Assembly: GCA_036897485.1 (NCBI GenBank)
Contig: JAYMTF010001600.1
Coordinates: 1 to 22,297, forward strand
Direction of reading: 5' to 3'
Length of the DNA: 22,297 nucleotides
DNA from: Pelargonium nanum
Taxonomy: Eukaryota > Streptophyta > Magnoliopsida > Geraniales > Geraniaceae
Part shown: piece by piece, positions 9,398 through 19,654 of the stretch
Numbering within the stretch: the first letter of the stretch is position 1
Layout: each line of letters begins with the position of its first letter
Made by a program: the position numbers and the translations under genes
The notes under the pieces: generated by a model
Databases searched by the model: none
What the model saw: only the letters and a program-made list of their open reading frames with translations
Told to the model about the DNA's origin: nothing

Positions 9398-9695
9398 TTT
9401 TACTAATATTAAGTAATATGATCTTAATTCGGATAAGTTATAGAGTTTAGTTAATAGCTCCGCAGCTCGTATAATATTTATATAAGTATTGAGGCTCACT
9501 TTAGGGCAGGTTTTTCGAGTAGGCTTATAGGAATAGTTACAAAAGTATTCTAAACTCGATTGAAGCTATGGTTAGACAATTTATTCAAAAAAATTCTTCG
9601 CCATAAATAAGGGACCTTGGTTGTATCTACTGTCTCGAAAAGCAAGTGCCGCTAGTATAAATATATAAAGAAAAGTCATGTACTCTTGTTAAAAA

Positions 9696-9711
9696 TACAA
9701 CTTAAGTTGTA
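9696..9711. repeat. 16-nt perfect palindrome
   Basis: TACAACTTAAGTTGTA is its own reverse complement. The right part, ACTTAAGTTGTAA, recurs near 13385. One or two such palindromes are expected by chance in this window. Confidence 0.4.
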
Positions 9712-10233
9712 AGGTTTGTTAGTGAAACTTAGGCCACGTCTAAAGGAAGGAGCTCATTCCGTTCAATTCCTATACCAAAATGATATCTAATAATGGTACA
9801 GATTTCATGTAACAACCAGCAAGCCTTACTTTAGCAAAGTTTGATTTTAGATCCTTAATTTATTAAAAGATATTCTAGAAAGCTCTCCGAGATTCCAGTA
9901 TTATCTTCAACGCAGAATCCAGCATGGGGTTGAACCCTCGAAGTCCCATCTTACGATTGGCTTGCTCCTACACTAACAAGCCTCTTCTATTCAAAGTGCA
10001 TTAGTACAAGGCATAACAAAAGGAAAATTAAAAGCATAAGAGCAGGAAGTGCAAAACATACGGAAGAATCCTATTGTAGAGTGTTACAAAAAAAGGAAAC
10101 TCGCGCAAATTAAATCCGTGAAGCACTATGCCTATGAATTAATTCACACTAAAAAAAGCCTGTACAAGAAATTTCAGGTGTTATACTCGGATTAGACAAT
10201 TAAAACTAGAAGGACTCGAATATGGGTTGTACA

Positions 10234-10260
10234 CCAATAGAATATTTATTCTACTGTTGG
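10234..10260. repeat. 11-bp hairpin with a 3-nt bulge
   Basis: CCAA-TAGAATA (10234-10244), TT, then TATTCTA (10247-10253), a CTG bulge and TTGG (10257-10260). The inner 16 nt form a near-perfect palindrome. It lies 110 bp from the tRNA-Lys-like sequence. Confidence 0.4.
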
Positions 10261-10370
10261 GACCTTTCTTTATATTTAAATAAGATGAAGAATCTAACCC
10301 TTAATAATTAATGACTAATACGCGGAACCTCATATATTTTCTAATACTTTCTCCTATTAGCGGACTCCTT

Positions 10371-10443
10371 TTGGCATAATAGGATTTGAACCCGTGACTA
10401 TTAGATTAAAAATTCAGTGCTCTACCAGCTGAGCTATACTGGT
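10371..10443 (-). tRNA. trnK: tRNA-Lys(UUU)-like sequence, probably degenerate
   Basis: The minus strand reads as a 73-nt class I tRNA with every segment at its canonical length. It has U8-A9, a perfect 4-bp D stem (GCTC/GAGC) with an 8-nt loop AGCTGGTA, a 7-nt anticodon loop TTTTTAA (U33, anticodon UUU = Lys), a 5-nt variable loop, T loop TTCAAAT and discriminator A. Pol III-style A-box (TAGCTCAGCTGG) and B-box (GGTTCAAATCC) words are both intact. Defects: the acceptor halves ACCAGTA and TATGCCA pair only at positions 5-68 (wobble), 6-67 and 7-66. The anticodon stem CTGAA/TCTAA has C-A and A-C mismatches, and the T stem ACGGG/CCTAT has one mismatch and one wobble. From memory it resembles plant-mitochondrial and bacterial tRNA-Lys, with several differences being C-to-T or G-to-A. 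It is therefore either a decaying pseudogene or a tRNA needing heavy editing; I favour decay. Homology to tRNA is secure, function is doubtful. Confidence 0.6.
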
Positions 10444-10981
10444 ATACTTGGGAAGAGGATTCTTTTACAATTTTCAAGTATATATATAATTTTGATACAT
10501 GAGGGTATCCTAATTCTGCCTAAATAACAGAGCCTTACATCTTCTCTTCCATAATTAGTGTGTAGTTTTATAGGATCCTATCACTTAAAACTCCCCTCAC
10601 TTGGGTGCTTTAAGATATATTAATGGGGACAAAGCATGGAGACAAGTACCGTTTGGCAAGGCAGGTATGAATCTAAACAACGAGAAAATCTCTATATAAG
10701 AACCCATCCTTTTTAAAAAGATATAAGCAAAAAACTATAACGTATTATATTTTATTCTTTCAATGAATCGGGAATCCCCAGAACTAAATATTTTGTGCTC
10801 TTTACCTGTTCCTTACGATTTGAACTTATCTAACTTTGAATTTACCCAGACTGTAACACGATAGTCTATTAGATGCGTGTGAGAGAACCACAGCAAGCAA
10901 CTGGATATCTAAGGTTATAGGACTTATCAATATGAATTTCTATGAACTTAAACAGTGGATCCATATGTTGAATAATAGAAA

Positions 10982-11001
10982 TATCTTACTAGGGTAAGAT
11001 A
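10982..11001. repeat. 8-bp hairpin with a 4-nt loop
   Basis: TATCTTAC-TAGG-GTAAGATA pairs exactly. It lies between the two tRNA-Lys-like sequences. A stem of this size is expected about once by chance. Confidence 0.35.
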
Positions 11002-11191
11002 AAGTGTCACCATAATAATCAAAGTAAGCCTTTTACTATTTTAGTAATTTCTTAGCTTTGCTTGTTCCTATAAATAAGAAATCTTATATTAAATAAGGAT
11101 AATACTCAACGTCAAAGTAAGTTACAAAGACTAGAATCAATTGAGATTTCCTAATAAAAATACTGGATTTTTCTCTTCTATTAATTTTAAG

Positions 11192-11235
11192 GTATGCTCA
11201 GCTGTAGGCGCTGAAAAATCTATTTAGTGATCCTG
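11192..11235 (+). pseudogene. tRNA-Lys-like fragment (D arm plus anticodon arm)
   Basis: The plus strand follows the minus-strand tRNA-Lys-like sequence at 10371-10443 in order, with small deletions. GTAT-GCTCAGCTG-TAG (11192-11207) matches its D arm apart from a missing A9 and one missing G. CTGAA (11211-11215) matches the 5' anticodon stem, AATCTA (11217-11222) matches the 3' loop and stem, and TAGT follows (11225-11228). The run of T that carries the anticodon is missing. There is no T arm downstream and no acceptor stem. The collinear order of four matching blocks argues for a shared origin over chance. The copy lies about 750 bp away in the opposite orientation. Confidence 0.45.
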
Positions 11236-13124
11236 GCTTATCGTATGGCTATCTAAACCAATTGTTTAGCGGCGTACCAACGAATACAAAATTCTGAGTT
11301 AGTATTCTTTATTTAGATAGATTATAAAACCCTTACATGTGCTAAAGAAACACTTGTAATTTGTGGTCGTACACCTATACTATATTTATGCATCCTGGGA
11401 TACTACACTTTTAACATTTTAAGCTGCTTTTTATCCATTGATTTAGCATTGGCTAAGAATCTCACTAGGTCCCCTTTGACATTTATTCCGTTATTTAGTG
11501 TGCCTTTTGCGAGACTTGGAATTCCAGAACGCTTTCCTTTTTATCGTTATCCTAAAAGTCCTACCTAATTTGAGAGGGAAGGCTGTTATATAATTCGTGT
11601 TTCAGGAGACTCTTCTTTCTTGGTTTTATAACTCGCTTTCCGAAAAAATTCGAATAAATAAGCAGAAAAGACCAAAGGTGGATCCTGTTAGTTTGTATCT
11701 TTTTAGCCTCCTAAGTAGTGAGCAATTCCTTGATCCGTAGTATAAAACCGGATCCTTAAGGGAGCCTAGAATTAAGATATTGGTTATCCAAAAGTACTGG
11801 TTAGGATAATTGAGATCCTTATGATACTGGGATATTAAGTACTTTTTAAGAAAACTCTAACTTGATTATACGATAGATAATGACAATAAATAGGAGGGGG
11901 CGCAACCAACTATACCTTGGCAGTACAAGTACTTTATTATATAATAGAATAAGCAACATTCCTGCTTTGTATCCCCATTTTATCTACCATCACTTGCAGC
12001 AATTTTACTAGCTATTTTTTCATATGCTAAGGGGAGGTAAACAAAAAAAGAATCTATTCGAGTTTCTTATTTACAGACACGGATCTTTTATAGTATATCT
12101 AGAATATAATTCCAAGGAGCTCTTGTGAAATAGGATTACCCGACAGGAGCGCTACTCTATAAGTTCTTAACTGGTGGATTTCTTTACTCCAAAAGGAGTT
12201 CTAGTACCAGACTATTTTAGTCGAAGTTCAAAGGATGATCTATTCCTTTTTTGTAACTAAGCCAAAACAGCCTCTATAAGCTTTTTAAAATAGATGAGTT
12301 ACATAGAAAACTAGCTCTATTTTCCCGCATTAATACAAAAAATGATTCAATTATGGAAAAGTATCTCCGCAAGTTAAACTATAATATACTAAGTTTCAAG
12401 TTTTAATGCCTCTCTTTAGCTTGCTTTTCTAAATAATAAATTTACCTTAAATAACAAGTTATTGTCTTTAATAACTATGCTACTAACTAAAAGAGGAGCT
12501 ATATTATTACCTAGGGTTCTGTAAAGAGGGGTTATTTTAACAATATTTTTCGCTTTTTTCTTAAATTTAAGCTAGAATTTTTGACTTCAATATCAGATTA
12601 AGATACCTGGAAGGCGTTTTCCTTACAAGTGGTTCAGGGTCTTACTTAGGGCAGTAATGCAACGGATACTCCTTTCTATAAATGAATAGCTGCTAGCTAA
12701 TTTAGAGGGTTTTCACCTCTGCCTTACATTCTTTTTAAGTCTACGTTCTAACAATTCTCAATTCTTTCTTTAATTTAATTATTTGAATTACTTACGTCTG
12801 TCTAAGTGATTTTATTGAGCGAAAATTTTTATAATTAAAGAGTAGTGCCAGGAACCTTTTAATTAAACATTAACTTGTAATTAAAAAAAGTTTATAGCAT
12901 AAAGTCGTTTGCGGCTTAGCTCTTATACTTTCTTATACTAAAAGTAGTTTATTTTAGCTACACAAGTCAAGTATAGATATCGTAAGAGCACGTTTATATA
13001 AACTACAAGCTTTGAAACTATAATAAAACCTTGGAACTTAAAGATCTATATAGTAATTAACGCTAACTAGTAAATATAGATAATAAAAGGGAGGAATATA
13101 CAAGACATTTAAAAATAATTCCCC
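11236..13124. other. noncoding, no gene seen
   Basis: No coding frame, and very AT-rich from about 12750. CTAAAC-CAATT-GTTTAG (11253-11269) and 12-nt palindromes at 11935-11946, 12560-12571 and 12992-13003 are of chance size. AGAGG-GTTTTCA-CCTCT (12704-12720) has the geometry of an anticodon arm. Confidence 0.65.
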
Positions 13125-13149
13125 AGCTTATAGCTTATAAAGCTTATAA
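13125..13149 (+). repeat. three tandem copies of AGCTTAT(AA)
   Basis: AGCTTAT (13125-13131), AGCTTATAA (13132-13140) and AGCTTATAA (13141-13149) are head to tail. This is one of only two clear short tandem arrays in the window. Replication slippage is the simplest explanation. Confidence 0.6.
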
Positions 13150-13461
13150 ACCAGAATAATAGGAATTGACTTTTGCTTACCCCTTAAAGATCTCCCTAAA
13201 AAGAACTAATTTGAGAACCTAGGGACTTGTTAATTTTTTTATTAGTACTACAAATTTAAATTAAGCAAAAAAACCTTACATAAGTAGCTTCAAAAGGGAA
13301 CTTCCTAAGAATTAACTATATGTAATTTAAGTTATATTAAATAAGAGACCCAGAGCTTGCTTACATCATTATTAAACAATTTTACTTAAGTTGTAACGCT
13401 CTAAATTAGATACTAATAGGCCCTTCTTGTGAAGACTTATCTATGCTTAGCGGCTCTTTAA

Positions 13462-13488
13462 TTAGATGATAGAAAAATAATCATCTAA
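13462..13488. repeat. 9-bp hairpin
   Basis: TTAGATGAT and ATCATCTAA pair exactly around a 9-nt A-rich loop. TTTAGATGA recurs directly at 13514-13522. About this many 9-bp hairpins are expected by chance. Confidence 0.4.
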
Positions 13489-14649
13489 AACCTACTCATT
13501 TGGTAGCGCATAAATTTAGATGAACCTCCGTATTAAGTTATTAAACGGGAAACTCTTAACATTAAGTCAAGACTAAAGAATCCTTATGCTTCAGTTCAGA
13601 ACTAAAGAGAGTTTCAAATAATTTGCTTCTTTGATCTTGTATTAAATTAAAGGGAACCCTCCTCAATAAGAAAGAGACTTGTTGCTTTTAAAAGCTCTCA
13701 GAGATTTATTATAACAAAGACTACAAACTTAATCTTTATTTTGTAATAGCTAGACTTAGTAAAAAAAAACTTGTAACTTAAGACCAAGGAATTAAGAGTA
13801 TACTATATAATTAAATAGGATATGAACCCTTAATTAAATAATAAATTTGCGTCATATAAAGAAGTTCCTTAAGAATTATATGGGTGGCTTTGAACCCTCA
13901 GTCGAGACTTACTTCAAGGCCTGGCCTTTAAAAGCATAAGGGATTTGCCCAGAAAAAAGAATTCAGGAATTTAAGTAGCTTAAGATTTCCCGAAAAAGTT
14001 TGGTTAAATGAGCTCCTTAATTTTTGGATACCTTAAATTTTGAGTAGAAATTGTACTTTAAAGAAAGTATAAGAAAAACATACACGAAAGGGTTAAAAAC
14101 ATGTTTTAGCTCATGAAAAGAACTTAAAAATTTCAGTATATTTATAGAGTTTCTTTAGCCTTAAACTAGGTGCATAAATAAAGACAAACCCTACTTATAA
14201 GCCTAAGCTAGCTATCTAAAAATAAACCACAGTTATAAGAACCTGTTTCATATATGCCAAGATAGAGGGATTAAAACTTACACTATACTTTTTGTATATT
14301 GAGTGCTATTAAGTGCTCGTTTCAAAAGGACTACTTTAATTTATTGGTATAAATGCATGAGAGTAAGTATACAGGCGCAATAGGCAAAAGCTTCTGCTAA
14401 TATGGACAAAAAAGGAAGGGAAGATAGTCCAAATAATATCAATAGTAGTTCCATGCACATTTTTTTGTGGAACGGGGCTTCTTTTCTGCCAGTTAAAATT
14501 TTTGTATGAGGTAAGAATATTAAAACTTTTCACAGACTGACAACCTAGGAGTAATAATAGGTAGAGAAGGAACTACGAGCAAGCCAAAAAAAGTATTAAC
14601 GAATAGCACTAACCAAGGTTTATCGTTTTTTAATGTCTTTTCGATCTTG

Positions 14650-14686
14650 TAATTTCTTTCTAATATGAACTCATAAAAAGAAATTA
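14650..14686. repeat. 10-bp AT-rich hairpin
   Basis: TAATTTCTTT and AAAGAAATTA are exact reverse complements around a 17-nt loop. It is almost entirely A/T, so probably a chance product of composition. Confidence 0.35.
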
Positions 14687-17038
14687 TTCAACATCTGTAC
14701 TCTGAGGAACTTCTTTTATTCCAGTCCTTATACAAGAAGAACAAAATACGCCAAGTAATTCTATAAGATAGGTATTTAAAAAACTTGGAACTAAAAACCG
14801 ATACTTAGCTCCTGACATGTTGTATTATCTACTTAATTAAATCTTCAAGTCTTCGCCCTTTCTACCCCAAAGTTATATCTGGTTTTTTAAAACAAAGAAA
14901 AGCAAGTAACTTCTCCTATACTATACACCAACGTCTCAAGTTACTGCTTACAACAAATCCTTTCGGGTATAGCTTTGATATATAAGAATCGTGGTAAGGT
15001 CTCTTTCTACACTTATTTTGTTAGTCCTCTGGTAAATGAAAAGTAGCAAAAGAAAGACATAACGTAGTTTGGTTGAATACTACTAAAAAAGGAACTTCCG
15101 TAAAGGCTCAGGATGGTAAAGTAAATACTTGAAGTGAGGCCTAACTGCGAATACTCTAAATAGCCATATCCAGATATCAAGATGGGGTTTCGCAATCTAA
15201 CGCTTTTGGTTCCGACTTTGAGTAATTGTTGCTAATCATATTCTAGTGAGGGCATTAAACTATAGAACGTGTTCTTATTATACCGGCTTAGAGAAAGGAG
15301 TTGTCAGCTTAATTTGTACAAAATTGGGGACCCGCTGTGCTGTTGTATACTCAGTTTCCTTTTCAATACAAGATTAACTAAAGTAAGAAAAAGTTAGTAT
15401 CTCTATCTATATAGTATATATACAATGGCTATGTACTGCTTTACTGATAATTAACAAGTAATGCTTGATCCCAAATGTTACTACTTACCAAGAAAATCTG
15501 AAAAAGGTTTGTTTCATTTCCATACATACTGGGTAGAGTACGCTCTCAAATATAGAATACGAAAATATTGCAATACAGACAAAAACTTACTTTAAAAACC
15601 CCCCTGAATTGTACTTGTTTTTACTTATGTTTATATAACTCTGAAAACGCACGTTATTTTGTATAGGTTGGGGCTTTGTAGCAACTAAGGCTCTTATAGT
15701 AGCTGCTCGCTCTATGAATAAGATTCCATGGGGCACCTTACTATTTTCATTCAATAGAAATAAAAATACGAAAAGCACTAACCAAGAAACTTACGTTTAA
15801 TTATGTTATTTCTAAAAGTGACACATTATATTAAAAACTTGGAAGAGATGGAAATACGAGATTAGCTCAAGTAGAACTAATACAGGAGAGGGTTATCAGG
15901 AAAAAAAGAGCTTAGTTTGTGAATGAGAAAAGCAGGGTTTAATACTAATAAGAGAAAGAAGTTGTTTTCATAACAGGAGTTTGGAATGGCTGTATCTGAA
16001 CTTACAGAATAAATTTATCTTAGCCAAGCCAAAGTAATTCGTTTGCGATAAGGGCCCTTGATCGATGTAAGCTATAAAAGTCTTTATAAGTAAAGTAAAC
16101 TAGAATTCTTAGATTTACTCTTTGTTTTAATTAAAGGGAATTCCCTCTAAAATAGAAACATAGAAAAGGTAGGAGTATTGGAACTAATAAAAGAAGTCTT
16201 TTTATAATAAGGGAATACCAAATGGAGTCCATTTATAAGGATAACGACTCGCTATATATTTGTAACTTTAGTCATAAAAACTCGTATAGTTAGGCTAAAG
16301 CATTTCCAGTAGAGCTATTCCTAGTTTTATGAGTACTTTACTTTCATCATAAAGTATATGTTTTCATTGCTAGAGTTTCCTCTAAGTAATAGTAGGTAAC
16401 TTAAGGGATGTTAGTAAAAACTTTTACTTTAGTTTGAGAGGAGTAATCGTAATAAAGTACTAGTCCTAACCGGGGCTTGTGTACTAACTAATATCCGGCT
16501 AAAGTTTTTTATAAAAGGGAGTCTCCATAGCAGATAAAAGAAGTAATTTCTAGGGTTCATATCTACTTAAAAGTACGTTTCCTTCTAATTGATAAGGGCT
16601 CTGGGGTTAATCTAAAAGACAGATTGACTTAAAAAAGCTCCCTAAAAGTAAGATTGAGTTCTTCTACACAGCTCGGGTCTTACCCCGGGTTTAGGTATTT
16701 ACAGAGTTCCTTCTTCAATTTTTAATCTACAACTTCATTTATAAACTCTTATAAAAATACAAAAGAATGGACTTGTCCCTAAATTTTTTGTCAGAGAGAA
16801 AAGCTTCAATACAATTCGGAGTTACGTGGAGTGGATTCTCTCTAAAAGGAAAAATATTTCTATTTAATTGAACAGGCAGGGATCATAGATATATGAAGAA
16901 ATTTAATGCAATGGATTGGGAAGTGACCAGAGAGTTAAAAATAAAGTAATATCTTATATGCAACAGTTAATTTCTAGTAAGTTTTTGTGCTTGTGCTGCC
17001 GTATCTCACGTACCTATTCCTTTTAGTAGTGACTTCCC

Positions 17039-17082
17039 GGATTATTTATTTGTATTATATAATGGGGGCAATAAATAAATCC
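17039..17082. repeat. inverted repeat, 12 bp with one bulged base
   Basis: GGATTATTTATT (17039-17050) pairs with AATAAATAAATCC (17070-17082), with one bulged A and a 19-nt loop containing GGGGG. It is AT-rich and close to what chance allows in 22 kb. Confidence 0.4.
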
Positions 17083-19260
17083 TTAAAATAAGGTACCCGC
17101 ACAGTTATATAAGTGAGTACTTTGTTGTTTCTTTTCAATAACTTGAGTAGAGTAAAAAAAAGACTTTGTAGTTATGGCCAGGGGTTCTACTGACAGGAAA
17201 AACTCCTTGCTTAAAAATGGGTAGTATTTTCCCCCTATTCGAGTATTATCATTATTGTATATAATATCTAAGTAGCACAGGTAAGTGCTTCTTTCAAACT
17301 TGATGGAACTCTAGCATTTTTACTAGACAACAAAATGGGTATAAAATCAGTTTCGTAAAGCGTATTTTCTATTAGTAGAATTTTTCTGCACTTAAGTCTT
17401 ATTTTTAATGGACACCTCGATTCTATTTCAAAATAAATAACTTGGTTAGTGCTTTTCGTTGTAGTTTATTTACTCGGACTCTTAAAAAACCTGTTTTAGG
17501 AGATTGGATAGTGACCCGACTTTGACTGGGACGGTTCTTTAAGTTGTTTACCTAATAGGATTTTCAGGAACAGTTTCTTTTTCTCAAGTAGGTTTCGAAT
17601 CTATGATATTTATAGAAGGCACAAGAATGTGCTCATTACTTTAGATTCTAAATGCACACGCACAAATATACAAAATCTAGTTAAGGCCTCTCTCGATAAC
17701 AACTTTAAAAGATCTCTGACAAGGAAGGGCTACACTATCTAGAAAACAGATTTATTTACTCTATGCTTAGGAGCTCCTGCTAAATTTTAAAGAAAAAATC
17801 CCGGCTGCTGACATAACACAAGAAATCTATAATTAACCCTTAATTTAATATAGAATTATTAAAAAGAATATTTTAACCTTCATTGAGGCTAAACTGAAGT
17901 GTGGCACTTTTCAAGAAACTCTGCTATTAAACACTGCTAAACAATTAAAGTATACGAAACTGCCTTAAAAATGCCCCACTCATCCAAGAGAGAACAGGAT
18001 CCTTTACTTTTATTATTATAAGAACCGATCCCCTAGTACGGTATGACTCCTTAAACCAGTAATCTAAGAGACTGGGTGCTAAAAAGAGGTTAGTTTATTA
18101 CTTGCCGAAAAACAAGAGACAAAAAAACGCCTTTGGTATAAGCGGAAAAACACCTTCAGTACTAGTAATATAGAGTTGTGGTACTTTCTGAGAAAGCAAA
18201 CTATTACGCATAAAGGAGCTTGACTAGCTTTTTCTAAACTTCTTCTGGCTTCTTTTTTATTCTCAATTTGGAAGCTTATATATATAATACAAGAGAAGGG
18301 CTTTCGCTTATAAATTACGGGGCTCATAATAATTAAATAAGTAATGCTCTATATGATTTTGAAACCTAAGATAACACTTAGTGTTAAATCAACCTATACC
18401 ACAGAGCTTACTGTATCTCGGTTCATAGATTAGATAATTTCAGTTCGATCTCGCAACTTTTTTTAAGTTTTTAGAAGTGAGCTTTCTTTCTACGTATCAA
18501 AACGTATCTTGTTTCTGTCAAATACTTTGGTGCTAAACGAGCAGAGAGTCCGCTAAATTCTAGCATATCAGCTAGGCAATTTCTTATACCTATAGGATTT
18601 AACCTGAATAAAAAATAGGGATCGTTTTCCCAACAACCAGCCACTCCTCCTCCCTTCTCTCAATCCGAATTGAACCATGTACATGTAGCTTCTTTTTACT
18701 GATCTGATTTTAATTTACCTTTTTAAGGGAATTTTATTCCGATAGATTATGCAGTTTTTCCTATATTTATGCTTTATATAGAATTTCTTTCAACAGAACT
18801 TTCTAAAAGAGCCTAAAGTAACGTTTACTAGAAGTAGGGAGTCCCCTTATATTACCTGCAAAAATTAGGGTATAGGTTCGTTTTTGACTTTATTAAAAGG
18901 AGCCCTTAATTTACTAGAGTGAACCTCGTATGCCAGTAAAGAAGGTACTTATATTCATGCTAAAAGGGAGAGTACTATAAAATAAAAAAAGGGAAACCTA
19001 GTTAGGTTTATCTAGCAGAGTGAACTCATTTGGAAAGTTTGTCTTATATAAGTAAATATAGATATTATATTTTAATGAGAGGATAACACTCCTTAAATTT
19101 TTACCTATTGAGTAGAGTGACGCTAATACAAAATCAAGGCAACCTTACTATACGCGGTATACTATTAGTAAGAAAAAATAGTACAGGACCTACTCGCTAT
19201 AATACACGAAAAAGGCCATACAATAGGTTTTAGAATTCTTCTTTTCCTACTAGAAATAGA
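17083..19260. other. noncoding, no gene seen
   Basis: The longest frame of the window (82 codons, minus, 18079-18327) is here. It starts at ATG but has no ribosome-binding site and no recognisable domain. Palindromes: TAACACT-T-AGTGTTA (18372-18386) and AAACCTA-GT-TAGGTTT (18994-19009). A pyrimidine-rich patch lies at 18630-18660. Confidence 0.65.
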
Positions 19261-19292
19261 CGCGGGTCCCGAGAGACACGGGGAGGGGAGGC
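19261..19292. other. short GC-rich, purine-rich block
   Basis: About 25 of these 32 bases are G or C, in DNA that averages near one third. It includes CCCG-AGAGACA-CGGG (19268-19282) and the run GGGGAGGGGAGG. It resembles the small GC clusters known from fungal and algal organelle DNA, but no second copy was seen in this window. Confidence 0.5.
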
Positions 19293-19311
19293 TTTAATTA
19301 GAGTTCCCGAG

Positions 19312-19421
19312 GTTTCTACAAAGTAATATCTATCGGATAGTTGTATTGCTTGGTAAACTTATAAATATCCAGAAATTTTAGGTATAACCTAGTCGGAAGT
19401 GCATAAGTTTTTTGTAGAAAC
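19312..19421. repeat. nested inverted repeats (branched fold)
   Basis: GTTTCTACAAA (19312-19322) pairs over 11 bp with TTTGTAGAAAC (19411-19421), with G-U pairs possible at both ends. Immediately inside on the right, ATAAGTTT (19403-19410) pairs over 8 bp with AAACTTAT (19355-19362). The two free segments carry small hairpins: CTATC-G-GATAG (19330-19340) and TAGGT-ATA-ACCTA (19379-19391). Together this is a plausible three-way junction of 110 nt. No similarity to a known RNA was recognised. Confidence 0.4.
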
Positions 19422-19627
19422 TCCGTTTAGATCTCACTTTAGGGGTCCGGTAAGGGGTTCTGATAGCTGCTTCTTATCTTAGATGTGACTATGTGACGTA
19501 TAAGTTCTCCTTTTAGAATTTATAAAGGGAACCTAAAACAATACCCATTGTATTTATAGGTACGACCCCTTTCTTATTTTTAAAAGGCGGACAATAGGCC
19601 TCGACCACTCTCACTGAAACCTTATAA

Positions 19628-19654
19628 AAAAGGTATCTCCCGAAGAGATCTTTT
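19628..19654 (+). terminator. bulged hairpin ending in T (weak terminator shape)
   Basis: AAAAG (19628-19632) and ATCTC (19635-19639) pair with GAGAT (19645-19649) and CTTTT (19650-19654). The GT between the left arms is bulged and the loop is CCGAA. The T run is inside the stem and no coding region precedes it, so calling it a terminator is a shape judgement only. Confidence 0.2.

Larger units (their letters stand above)
9398..10370. other. noncoding with weak tRNA-like words
   Basis: No coding frame. On the minus strand around 9920-9985, a T-loop word (GGGTTCAACCCC), a 5-nt spacer and a hairpin GGCTTG/CAAGCC (9959-9964 and 9977-9982) have tRNA-like spacing. The T stem pairs at only three of five positions and no anticodon loop fits, so I do not call a tRNA. 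Confidence 0.55.
13150..17038. other. noncoding, no gene seen
   Basis: Frames of 60-65 codons at 14336-14533, 15013-15195 and 15587-15778 (all minus) show no recognisable product; the first and third open at GTG. Palindromes: 13684-13695, AAGGCC-T-GGCCTT (13916-13928), 14096-14107, AGGGAATTCCCT (16135-16146) and AAATGGA-G-TCCATTT (16220-16234). TTAGCTCAAGTAGA at 15862-15875 resembles a D arm with a deletion. Confidence 0.65.

Noticed and set aside
10818..10867. Minus-strand TTCAAAT loop next to an AGACT/AGTCT hairpin, tRNA-like
   Set aside because: Pairing in the T stem is poor and the anticodon loop lacks U33. Spacing does not fit.
13890..13928. Minus-strand GAGGGTTCAAAG with an AGTC-TC-GACT arm, like a class II tRNA (Leu/Ser) 3' half
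   Set aside because: The T stem pairs at only three of five positions. The neighbouring AAGGCC-T-GGCCTT palindrome cannot form an anticodon arm, and no acceptor stem was found.
14336..14533. 65-codon minus-strand frame
   Set aside because: It opens only at GTG, is of chance length and has no recognisable product.
15013..15195. 60-codon minus-strand frame
   Set aside because: Chance length, no recognisable domain, no supporting start signal.
15587..15778. 63-codon minus-strand frame with a hydrophobic start
   Set aside because: It opens only at GTG. The hydrophobic N-terminus is easily produced by T-rich noncoding DNA.
17589..17640. Minus-strand hairpins and a TTCGAAA loop resembling a tRNA
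   Set aside because: The T stem has two A-C mismatches. The hairpins GCACA/TGTGC and TCTAT/ATAGA are in the wrong order and spacing for a tRNA.
18079..18327. 82-codon minus-strand frame, the longest in the window
   Set aside because: The length is what random DNA of this composition gives. It has no ribosome-binding site, no recognisable domain and no neighbour genes.
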